Assembly (NCBI GenBank): GCA_009692745.1
Contig: SHYO01000015.1
Span: 1-40,179 of the forward strand
Reading direction: 5' to 3'
Origin: Chloroflexota bacterium
GTDB lineage: Bacteria; Chloroflexota; Anaerolineae; Epilineales; SHYO01
DNA: 40,179 nucleotides
Both the position numbers and the translations under genes were made by a program. Under the pieces are notes generated by a model. That model had not been told where the DNA came from. It worked only from the letters and a program-made list of their open reading frames with translations, and did not search any database. Positions within the stretch are counted from its first letter, which is position 1. Each line of letters begins with the position of its first letter. Of the stretch, positions 1-7,022 are shown piece after piece.

Positions 1-1
1 G

Positions 2-127
2 GCGCCATATATCCAGGCACGTCTGGCCTATGTGGCTGCCATGTTCAACATCCTGCTTGACTTGTTTCACAGGCTTCATCCTGAGGCCAATCCTTTTAAG
101 ATGAGCATCGCTGAGTTCTCACTCTAA
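2..127 (+). CDS. 3' end of an unidentified gene (possible transposase C-terminus)
   Basis: An open frame runs in from the left edge and stops at TAA 125-127, giving about 41 residues that end in ...KMSIAEFSL. The composition (hydrophobic VAAMFNILLDLFHRL followed by a short polar tail) looks like a real protein C-terminus. It reminds me of C-termini of some transposases, but no catalytic motif is in view, so the assignment is a guess. The gene-poor region that follows would fit the edge of a mobile element, but I see no clear terminal inverted repeat or target duplication. Confidence 0.4.
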   Translation, partial: APYIQARLAYVAAMFNILLDLFHRLHPEANPFKMSIAEFSL

Positions 128-226
128 AACTAGCACCATTGGTTAATAGGAGAGACGCCCAGGAAGATTAACACACCTTCATGATAACGCCATGCAGAGA
201 ATTTGAGCGTGAACGGGAGGCAAAAT

Positions 227-246
227 TTGCGTTAATATTGCGTTAA
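227..246 (+). repeat. Direct repeat TTGCGTTAA, 11-base spacing
   Basis: TTGCGTTAA occurs at 227-235 and again at 238-246, one helical turn apart. The core can be read as GTTAA-N6-GTTAA. Tandem half-sites with 11-base spacing are typical of OmpR/PhoB-type response regulators. No gene start lies close downstream, so its target is unclear. Confidence 0.4.
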
Positions 247-838
247 GAAAGGGGGGTTGAGATGGAGACAAAAAAAGAGAGAGTAACAATCTGCTGAGTT
301 TATCCCGTCAGATAAACCCACCGTGGTTGCTGCCTAAGTGACCTTTCAATCTCTTAGACTAACACAACTGACCAGTTGAGTGTCCTGCAACTTGCGAGTA
401 AATCAGGCCACTTTTTCTGATCGTTCCTGGGGTGGATTGCCTGAGCAATTCACCTGAGGAACTCACGGCAGTAATCCCGCCGCCCAGATTTATTACCAGA
501 TTGCCTGGCTCACTCTGCGGCTTTTCGAGATCACTCTTAGCCAAGTAATTAGATAAAAGCCGAAGCTCTTATCCTTTTAACCGGCCCCGGCGTCGGTAAG
601 ATCTCCGTCAAGATCCTCCTGTAACCGGTTTCAGATTGCTACTCTCTGCTATCCCCTCTTTTGAATTGCTTGCGCTTTTCTTTAGAGGTAAGCATATCAT
701 ACACCATTTTCGCGGTGAAGTCAAGGGGGGGATAAAAACGAAAAACGCCAATGTATGGGGCGCTAAGACTTACGGATACTACCTGTTGAGCAGCGGCGTG
801 ATGAAGACCCAACTTGTAGAGTACAAAATTGGATAATT

Positions 839-858
839 TTTAAGAATTCTTTAAGAAT
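839..858 (+). promoter_or_regulatory. Tandem TTTAAGAAT box upstream of a promoter
   Basis: TTTAAGAAT at 839-847 is repeated exactly at 850-858 (period 11). The box ends 10 bases before the -35 hexamer at 869. Exact tandem half-sites one helical turn apart just upstream of -35 are the usual arrangement for an activating OmpR/PhoB-family regulator. The identity of the regulator is unknown. Confidence 0.5.
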
Positions 859-868
859 ACACCTCAGC

Positions 869-896
869 TTGACTTTTCACTGGCGCAGTATAAACT
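869..896 (+). promoter_or_regulatory. Sigma70-like promoter for the 969 gene
   Basis: TTGACT at 869-874, a 16-base spacer, then TAAACT at 891-896 (an overlapping TATAAA at 889-894 is the alternative). Predicted transcription starts about 65 bases before the ATG at 969. Confidence 0.5.
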
Positions 897-968
897 AAGG
901 TTGCATACCATAATAATGGTTTCACACCACAATTTTATCCCGGCAAATATTCCCACAGAAGGTCAGCT

Positions 969-1664
969 ATGCCCCTCAAGGACGCATTTAAAGAAGGATT
1001 AGATACCTCGGCCGCGGCCATGATCACGGAGCACGAGCGTCTCTCCAGCCTGTATCTCTACAACGCCCAGACGAGCCAGCAAAGCACTTCCAACTACCTG
1101 ACCACTACCTCGTTTGGCTTTGCCGTCTTACTGGGCCTGGCGCAGTTGGGTTTGCAGATAACATCCCTGCTGTGGCCCAGCGCCGGTATGTTGGCTGGTC
1201 TGCTCCTCTTAGGCGTCATCGCATTCCGACGCCTTGTTGGGCGGCGCATCCGGGCCACCGAATTCCTCCGCGCTATTAATCGCACCCACAATTATTTTGT
1301 CCAGCTTAACCCTGAGCTAGAGACCTTCTATTGGTGGCCCCCCTATGACGATGTACCGCCGTATGGCAGTAAGATCGCGGCTTTGGGTGAACTGCGCGAT
1401 GCTATCGCCGCCCTGAACAGTCTCTTTTTTGGCGCTCTGCTGAGTGTTATCTTTTATGTTTTGCTGGATGATTATCGCCTCGCGGCCATCCTGGGCATCA
1501 TAGCTCTGATTGCCGCCTGGCTCTTGCACCGCAAATACGAAGAGGATATCTTCACCGCTGCCGGAAAATCCGCCATCAAAAATGAGATCTTCACCAGGAA
1601 AGCCGGGCTACACCACTTTTCAGATAGGCAGCGCGACGAGGGAGAACAGGCGTCTGAACCTTAA
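969..1664 (+). CDS. Hypothetical four-helix membrane protein
   Basis: The 231-residue product is not one I recognise. It starts with a soluble polar stretch (1-45), then two closely spaced hydrophobic helices (about 48-64 and 67-84), a basic and aromatic middle section rich in R, W, P and Y (85-145), a second helix pair (about 147-168 and 170-187) and a charged C-terminal tail of about 44 residues. This 2+2 helix hairpin layout with both tails probably cytoplasmic resembles small effector or sensor membrane proteins, but I see no catalytic motif. A GAAGG stretch lies about 7 bases before the ATG, and a promoter with a tandem repeat box lies just upstream, so it is probably monocistronic and regulated. 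Confidence 0.75.
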   Translation: MPLKDAFKEGLDTSAAAMITEHERLSSLYLYNAQTSQQSTSNYLTTTSFGFAVLLGLAQLGLQITSLLWPSAGMLAGLLLLGVIAFRRLVGRRIRATEFLRAINRTHNYFVQLNPELETFYWWPPYDDVPPYGSKIAALGELRDAIAALNSLFFGALLSVIFYVLLDDYRLAAILGIIALIAAWLLHRKYEEDIFTAAGKSAIKNEIFTRKAGLHHFSDRQRDEGEQASEP

Positions 1665-1672
1665 ACTTCCAC

Positions 1673-1700
1673 TTGCCTCTAACCCGTAGATAGGTATAAT
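1673..1700 (+). promoter_or_regulatory. Promoter for the acyl-CoA ligase gene
   Basis: TTGCCT at 1673-1678, 16-base spacer, consensus TATAAT at 1695-1700. This would leave a leader of about 200 bases before the ligase start. It begins only 8 bases after the stop codon of the preceding gene. Confidence 0.5.
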
Positions 1701-1893
1701 AGATTGAGCGGACTCTGATCCGCTTACGGCAAATCATCGCACAAACTGCTCCACCTAACACTGATGGGCCACCTGCATCCCCCACGTCTGCCCATCATAT
1801 AACACCTGATACTGTCTGGGTAGCTACGCCAACAGCGCGCCTGGGGAGAAAAACTTAGCCGAATAAGCTGAACGATGACGAGCAACTGTCCCT

Positions 1894-1902
1894 AAAAGGA
1901 GG
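1894..1902 (+). promoter_or_regulatory. Ribosome binding site deciding the ligase start
   Basis: AAAAGGAGG is a near-perfect Shine-Dalgarno. Two ATG codons follow in a row at 1905 and 1908. The spacing (2 versus 5 bases) favours 1908. Confidence 0.6.
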
Positions 1903-1907
1903 CAATG

Positions 1908-3446
1908 ATGTTGAATCTGTCGACGGTGTTAGAGAACAGTGCCAAAGAGTACCCCGGTAACAAGGCGGTGATTTTCAACGATATCCACCTGAACTATGCC
2001 CAGGTCAACGGCGCCGCCAACCAGTTCGCCAATGTCCTCCGCGAGATGGGGGTGCAGCCCGGCGAAAAAGTCGCCCTCATGATCCCCAATATCCCGTATT
2101 TCCCGATCTGCTATTACGGCATCCTGAAAACTGGGGCAGTTGTGGTGCCAATGAATGTGCTCTTCAAGGGACCAGAAGTTGAATACCACCTGGAAGATTC
2201 AGAATCTGTGATGTTGGTGGTGTGGGAAGGTTTCGTCGAAGAGGCGCTCAAAGGCTTCCAGGTGGCCGAAACCTGCCACCGCATCATGGTCATCCAGGCC
2301 CCCGGCAGCCAGGCGGCCTACCCGGAGGAGGTGCATATCTACCAAAAGCTGATGACCCAATCCAAGCCGGTGACGGAGACCCATCCCACGATGCCCGACG
2401 ACACGGCTGTGATCCTCTACACCTCAGGGACCACCGGCCGGCCGAAGGGCGCCGAGCTGACCCACTTTAATATGTTTTCTAACGCCGTTTACGCCGCGCG
2501 GGATCTGCTCGGGTTGCAACCTGGGGATATTGCCCTGGCGGTATTACCCCTCTTTCACTCTTTCGGCCAAACGTGTGTCATGAACGCCTGCTTCGGCATT
2601 GGCGCCGGTATCACCCTGCTACCGCGCTTTGAGCCTGACAAGGCCCTGGCGATTCTGGAACGGGATGGGGTCAATTATTTCGCCGGGGTACCCACAATGT
2701 ACTGGTACCTGTTGAACTATCCCGAGGCGCACAAGTTTAACCTGGATAAGATCGCCAGCAACCTGCGCATCTGCGCTTCCGGCGGATCTGCTATGCCGGT
2801 GGAAACCATGCGCGCCTTCGAAGAGAAGTTTAAAGTACAAATTCTCGAGGGATACGGTCTATCGGAAACCTCCCCGGTAGCCTCCTTCAACGTCAGGTCC
2901 CGGCCGCGCAAGCCCGGTTCCATCGGTGTGCCTATCTGGGGCGTTGAAATGAAGATCGTGGACGATAATGACCACGATCTGCCCCAGGGCGAGTCCGGGG
3001 AAATCGTGATCCGCGGCCATAACGTCATGAAAGGGTACTACCGGCGCCAGGAAGCCACCGCTGAAACGATTAAGAATGGCTGGTTCCATTCTGGCGATAT
3101 CGGCTATATGGACGAAGATAGCTATTTCTTTATCGTAGATCGTAAAAAGGATATGATTATCCGCGGCGGGTTCAACATCTATCCGCGGGAGGTCGAGGAT
3201 GTGCTGATGGGTCACCCGGCCGTCTCGCTGGCGGCGGTGTTGGGCGTGCCCCACGAGGGTCTAGGGGAGGAAGTTAAAGCCTTTGTCGTGCTGAAAGCGG
3301 GGACACAGGCTACGGCCGAAGAATTGATCGCGTATAGCAAGGAGCGATTGGCGGCTTACAAGTATCCGCGTACCATCGAATTCCGCGACCAGTTGCCGCT
3401 CAACGCCACCGGTAAGATATTGAAGCGCGAGCTGCGCATGATATAA
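1908..3446 (+). CDS. Acyl-CoA ligase (AMP-binding, long-chain fatty acid-CoA ligase type)
   Basis: A 512-residue adenylate-forming enzyme of the ANL superfamily, the usual length for long-chain acyl-CoA synthetases. It would activate a carboxylic acid with ATP to an acyl-adenylate and transfer it to CoA. Visible motifs: the P-loop YTSGTTGRPKG at about 171-181, the adenine/Glu motif GYGLSETSP near 315, the core motif GWFHSGDIGY with the downstream hinge DRKKDMIIRGG, and the C-terminal catalytic lysine in NATGKILKREL (K503). No signal peptide, so cytoplasmic. An ATG three bases upstream (1905) is the alternative start. The next gene starts 20 bases after its stop, so the two are probably co-transcribed. 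Chain length and substrate cannot be read from sequence. Confidence 0.93.
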   Translation: MLNLSTVLENSAKEYPGNKAVIFNDIHLNYAQVNGAANQFANVLREMGVQPGEKVALMIPNIPYFPICYYGILKTGAVVVPMNVLFKGPEVEYHLEDSESVMLVVWEGFVEEALKGFQVAETCHRIMVIQAPGSQAAYPEEVHIYQKLMTQSKPVTETHPTMPDDTAVILYTSGTTGRPKGAELTHFNMFSNAVYAARDLLGLQPGDIALAVLPLFHSFGQTCVMNACFGIGAGITLLPRFEPDKALAILERDGVNYFAGVPTMYWYLLNYPEAHKFNLDKIASNLRICASGGSAMPVETMRAFEEKFKVQILEGYGLSETSPVASFNVRSRPRKPGSIGVPIWGVEMKIVDDNDHDLPQGESGEIVIRGHNVMKGYYRRQEATAETIKNGWFHSGDIGYMDEDSYFFIVDRKKDMIIRGGFNIYPREVEDVLMGHPAVSLAAVLGVPHEGLGEEVKAFVVLKAGTQATAEELIAYSKERLAAYKYPRTIEFRDQLPLNATGKILKRELRMI

Positions 3447-3466
3447 CAAGTGAGCATGGGAACGGT

Positions 3467-5074
3467 ATGGGGAATGAGGCGCTGGTTTTTGTAAACGGTA
3501 AAATTTACACTGTGGATGCCCACCAGCCCTGGGCTGGCGTCCTGGCGATGCGCCAGGGTACCATTGTCTATGTCGGGGATGATGTGGCCGCCGCACGGGA
3601 AGCGGCCGGAGTAGGCGCCGAGGTCATCGATTTGCGCGGCACCCTGGGGCTGCCGGGCTTCACCGATAGCCATATCCACCTGATCAATACGGCCCTGACC
3701 CTGGACCAGGTGAGCCTGGATGGCGTTCGCGGGGTGGAGCAGGCGCTGGAGCGCATAGCAGAGCGCGCCCGGCAGGCCCCCGCCGGTCAATGGCTCTTGG
3801 GCTGGGGGTGGGACCATAACGTCTGGGGCCGGTACCCCAACGCCGCCGAGCTCGACCACGTGGCACCCCATTGCCCGGTCTCCCTGACCCGCAAAGACGG
3901 GCACCTCTTATGGGTCAATTCCCTGGCGCTCCACCTGGCGCAGATCACCGACGAAACGCCAGACCCGCCAGGCGGGCATATTCAGCGCGATGCCAACGGC
4001 CATACTACCGGTATCTTGTTGGAGCGGGCGCGGGAGTTGGTCTTAAAGCAGATCCCGGAGCCGGATGCCGGGGTGCGCGAGGCGACCCTGAAACGCGCCT
4101 TTCCCCGCGCCCATGCCCTGGGATTGACCGGCGTACACGAGATGGGCTACCTGGGAGGTGCTCAGGCTTTGGCCGATTACCAGCGGCTATGGCAGCGGGG
4201 CGAATTGGGATTGCGGGTGCTATCCTCCATTCCGCGCCACAGCCTGGACGCGGCCTGCGCTGTGGGTCTGGCCACTGGATTCGGCGACGATTGGCTGCGC
4301 ATCGGCGCGGTCAAGGTCTTTATGGATGGCACGCTAGGCTCCCAAACGGCAGACATGCTGGCCGACTTTGAAAAGCAACCCGGCAACCGGGGCATTATTA
4401 TCACCGACGAAGAGGAGATGCGCCAGATCACCTGCCAGGCCGGGCAGGCTGGCATCGCTGTAGCCGTCCATGCCATCGGCGATGCTGCCAACCGCAAAGT
4501 GCTCAACGCTATCGAAGCCTACCAGGCAGGGGGCAGTTCCCGTCCCCTGCTGCACCGCATTGAACATGCCCAGTTACTGGATCCCGACGACCTGCCTCGC
4601 TTCGGCCGGCTGGGGATTGTGGCTTCGGTACAACCGATTCACGCCACCTCCGATATGCTCATCGCAGAGAGATATTGGGGCGCCCGCAGCAGTTGCGCCT
4701 ACGCCTTTCGCAGCCTGAAGGAAACCGGCGCCCAACTGGCCTTCGGCTCGGACAGTCCGGTTGAGACCTGGGATGTGCTGCAAGGGATCTACGCCGCCGT
4801 GACACGCCGCCGGGCTGACGGTACCCCGGCGGGAGGCTGGCACCCCGAGCAGAGGTTAACGTTGGCCGAAGCCATTCATGGCTATACGATGGGCGCTGCC
4901 ACTGTAGCCAGGGAATCGCAAAGCAAGGGCAGCTTAGCCGTGGGCAAAGTCGCCGATATGGTGGTGCTAGACCGGGACTTATTCAGCCTGCCGCCAGAGG
5001 AGATACTACAGGCGCGGGTGCGGCTGACGGTGCTGGACGGGGCTATCGTCTATGGTGGCTCCCAGGCCACCTGA
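3467..5074 (+). CDS. Amidohydrolase family 3 (YtcJ-like metal-dependent hydrolase)
   Basis: A 535-residue member of the amidohydrolase superfamily, YtcJ/AepA-like subgroup. Features seen: N-terminal beta domain (NGKIYTVD), then the metal-binding GFTDSHIHL (H69, H71), the subgroup hallmark KVFMDGTLGSQTA, AVHAIGDAANRKVL and RIEHAQLL carrying further metal-ligand histidines, FGSDSPVETWDVL with the catalytic Asp, and the C-terminal KGSLAVGKVADMVVLD typical of the return of the beta domain. Such enzymes hydrolyse amides, formamides or related bonds; the substrate is unknown. No signal peptide. It lies 20 bases after the acyl-CoA ligase, which suggests an operon, and no other gene of a pathway is visible next to it. 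Confidence 0.92.
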   Translation: MGNEALVFVNGKIYTVDAHQPWAGVLAMRQGTIVYVGDDVAAAREAAGVGAEVIDLRGTLGLPGFTDSHIHLINTALTLDQVSLDGVRGVEQALERIAERARQAPAGQWLLGWGWDHNVWGRYPNAAELDHVAPHCPVSLTRKDGHLLWVNSLALHLAQITDETPDPPGGHIQRDANGHTTGILLERARELVLKQIPEPDAGVREATLKRAFPRAHALGLTGVHEMGYLGGAQALADYQRLWQRGELGLRVLSSIPRHSLDAACAVGLATGFGDDWLRIGAVKVFMDGTLGSQTADMLADFEKQPGNRGIIITDEEEMRQITCQAGQAGIAVAVHAIGDAANRKVLNAIEAYQAGGSSRPLLHRIEHAQLLDPDDLPRFGRLGIVASVQPIHATSDMLIAERYWGARSSCAYAFRSLKETGAQLAFGSDSPVETWDVLQGIYAAVTRRRADGTPAGGWHPEQRLTLAEAIHGYTMGAATVARESQSKGSLAVGKVADMVVLDRDLFSLPPEEILQARVRLTVLDGAIVYGGSQAT

Positions 5075-5442
5075 GGAGGTCCCCCTCGGGGATAGCTGAT
5101 CTGGGGGGGAGGCTTTTTGTGAATACACGTTGACAATTCGTCCTACGTATGATATCATTTCTTCAGTATAATCTCGACCAATGCCGTCCGAATCTTCGCG
5201 CCCATTAACCAAACTTCCTCTGAATGCGCGAATTTTCCGTGCTATGTCGTTTATAGCAATAACCGGCCAGCTTCTTGGACATTTTGATAGCCGGCCAGGT
5301 CGATGAAACGTTAATCATCTGCCCCAATAACGTGGCTCTGCAAGGTTTGTAGCAATCCAGGTGGGGAAACTCTCCCTGGCCTCGATGTTTATATAGATAA
5401 GATCGATGTAATGCCGAATACGCTAATAGGAGTGTATAGATA
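5075..5442 (+). other. Intergenic region, leader of the radical SAM gene
   Basis: 368 bases between the amidohydrolase stop and the radical SAM start. A short hairpin (TCCCC, three bases, GGGGA at 5080-5092) and a later CTTTTTG give only weak support for a terminator. A strong promoter lies at 5130-5158. It leaves a leader of about 275 bases that contains a small GCTAT/ATAGC hairpin, a repeated CCGGCCAG and an imperfect stem at 5357-5379. No riboswitch class is recognisable. TAGGAG at 5427-5432 serves the ATG at 5443. Confidence 0.5.
5130..5158 (+). promoter_or_regulatory. Strong sigma70-like promoter
   Basis: Consensus TTGACA at 5130-5135, exact 17-base spacer, TATCAT at 5153-5158 (five of six). 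It is the best promoter match I found in the window and drives the radical SAM/MBOAT/SGNH cassette. An isolated TATAAT at 5167-5172 is a second possible -10. Confidence 0.65.
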
Positions 5443-6915
5443 ATGACTTTGACTCAGTTATCCTTTGAGAAGAATATTGCTAAGAACCAGCAGGAGTTTA
5501 CTGAAGGCAAACTCATCCTTGAATCCCGCCCCACTTTTGCGTGGCTGGCATTCACTGGGCGCTGCAACCTAAATTGCGCCCATTGTGCCCGCCGGCTGCG
5601 CAGCTTTCGCGCTCTACCGGAAACCCCGGATCTGACCCCTGAGCTCTTTGGTAAGCTCAAGACACAACTTCTTCCCTGGCTGACTCGCTACCAGTTAGGG
5701 GGCAATAACCTGGGCGAGCAACTGTATGCCCCTAACTTTGACGAATACTTTGACGATATGCAGCAATATCCCGGCCGGCCTGTGATCCAGACCAGCGGCA
5801 TGTTGCTCAATACAGAGCGTATCGAGGCCCTGGCGGCCTCAGGGGCGCAAATCAACCTATCGCTGGAGGGGGCGACACCCGGCACATATAACAGTGTACG
5901 GGGCCGGAATCTGGATGAGTTGATCGAATTTGCCCGCTATCTGGATGTTGAACGGAAGCGGTTGGATTCAAAGGCCACGATTAAGCTGACCTTTACTTCC
6001 TTTTATGACAACATTCGGGAATTGCCGGACCTGGTAACCATATGCAAGGATACCGGCGTAGATATGTTGGTGGTAACCCACCTGCTGCCCCTACACGAGG
6101 GCCAGCGCTACCAATCCCTGGTTTACCACCAGAGCATGGCCAACGAGATGTACGACAAATCCGAGCGTCTGGCTGCCGAGTTGGGGGTTAAGATTGCCAC
6201 ACCCCACCGGTTTAAGATCAAGCCGCTGCATAAATCCCCCGAACCCATGGAAGTAGGGCTATTCAATCCGAAAACGATCCCGGTCGGAAAAGAGCGCGGA
6301 GCTGCGAACGGGAATGGGTTGAAAGCCAGCGTGCCAGTGGCTGCTGGGGTCATGGCCAACAGCAATGAAGCGCCTGCCAACGACAACGGGATATCGGCTA
6401 ACGGCAACGGGGCGACTGCCAACGGCAATGGAAATAAACAGGTTGGAAATGGCCACGCAAAATCGAACCAGATCAAGATTATCGGGCCGGGTCGATCAAC
6501 CAGTAAATCTATGCCCATCTGTACCCATCCCTGGACCTCTGTTTCTATTGACGAGATGGGGGACGTACATCCATGCTGCGCCAGTGGTATGGTGATGGGT
6601 AATCTTAATGAGAATACCCTCGAAGAAATCTGGAACAATGGCCGCTACCAAAAGATGCGGGCGACGGTCAATACCCCTCATCCGGCCTTTACCGACTGCC
6701 GGTATTGTGTGCTACGCGGTGTGGACATGGAGAACGACTTTGGCGGGGATCTGCTCTGTGGAGAGCCCAAGGTTTTGCTGGCGCATATTGATGTAGCCAA
6801 CGCGGGACTGGTCTTTGCCGTGATGAAGCGCGTGCAAAAGGCACTTTTGGCCCATCCAGTCGGAAAGCGCTTCTATCCTCTGGCACGGCGCATCCATCAT
6901 CGGATCTTTAATTAG
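5443..6915 (+). CDS. Radical SAM protein with SPASM domain
   Basis: A 490-residue radical S-adenosylmethionine enzyme. The [4Fe-4S]/SAM motif C41-NLN-C45-AH-C48 lies in an N-terminal TIM-barrel segment, followed by QLGGNNLGEQL and INLSLEGATPGTYNSVRG, typical of the PqqE/MoaA-like group. The C-terminal SPASM part has C360, C378-C379 and C419-RY-C422 with NLNENTLEEIWNNGRY between them, enough to bind auxiliary clusters. Between core and SPASM sits a low-complexity Asn/Gly/Ala insert (about 286-341) with repeated NGNG units, an unusual flexible linker. SPASM enzymes usually modify peptides or small molecules; I see no precursor peptide gene nearby. A strong promoter lies upstream, and a long hairpin separates it from the MBOAT gene. 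Substrate unknown. Confidence 0.9.
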   Translation: MTLTQLSFEKNIAKNQQEFTEGKLILESRPTFAWLAFTGRCNLNCAHCARRLRSFRALPETPDLTPELFGKLKTQLLPWLTRYQLGGNNLGEQLYAPNFDEYFDDMQQYPGRPVIQTSGMLLNTERIEALAASGAQINLSLEGATPGTYNSVRGRNLDELIEFARYLDVERKRLDSKATIKLTFTSFYDNIRELPDLVTICKDTGVDMLVVTHLLPLHEGQRYQSLVYHQSMANEMYDKSERLAAELGVKIATPHRFKIKPLHKSPEPMEVGLFNPKTIPVGKERGAANGNGLKASVPVAAGVMANSNEAPANDNGISANGNGATANGNGNKQVGNGHAKSNQIKIIGPGRSTSKSMPICTHPWTSVSIDEMGDVHPCCASGMVMGNLNENTLEEIWNNGRYQKMRATVNTPHPAFTDCRYCVLRGVDMENDFGGDLLCGEPKVLLAHIDVANAGLVFAVMKRVQKALLAHPVGKRFYPLARRIHHRIFN

Positions 6916-6958
6916 AATTTTCCAGATGGGGTATCAACATCCTTCTGACAGTTTATTC

Positions 6959-6994
6959 GTCCTGGATTTCCGGGGTCTCCTGGAAATCCAGGAC
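6959..6994 (+). terminator. Long stem-loop between radical SAM and MBOAT genes
   Basis: Perfect 13-bp inverted repeat (arms GTCCTGGATTTCC at 6959-6971 and its complement at 6982-6994), extended inward by three pairs to a GTCT tetraloop. The stem is very stable, but the tail that follows (ATTTCT) is only mildly T-rich. It could be a partial terminator or an mRNA-processing/stability hairpin that sets a lower level of the downstream genes. Confidence 0.55.
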
Positions 6995-7022
6995 ATTTCT
7001 ATGCTAGAAGCAGGCTGAAGCA

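Larger units (their letters stand above)
128..968. other. Gene-poor intergenic region with regulatory-looking repeats
   Basis: About 840 bases without a convincing gene. Two short open frames (359-544 on minus, 636-836 on plus) have no recognisable motif and no good ribosome binding site, so I do not call them. The region holds a palindrome around 362-378 (CAACTG, two bases, CAGTTG), two pairs of 11-base-spaced direct repeats (227-246 and 839-858) and a sigma70-like promoter at 869-896 in front of the next gene. Its AT-rich character differs from the surrounding coding DNA. Confidence 0.6.

Noticed and set aside
359-836. Two small open frames (359-544 minus, 636-836 plus)
   Set aside because: No Shine-Dalgarno, no motif, low-quality composition; within a gene-poor AT-rich region such frames are expected by chance.
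5080-5119. Rho-independent terminator after the amidohydrolase
   Set aside because: The TCCCC/GGGGA hairpin is only 5 bp and the T-run is 20 bases away, so I do not call it as a feature of its own.
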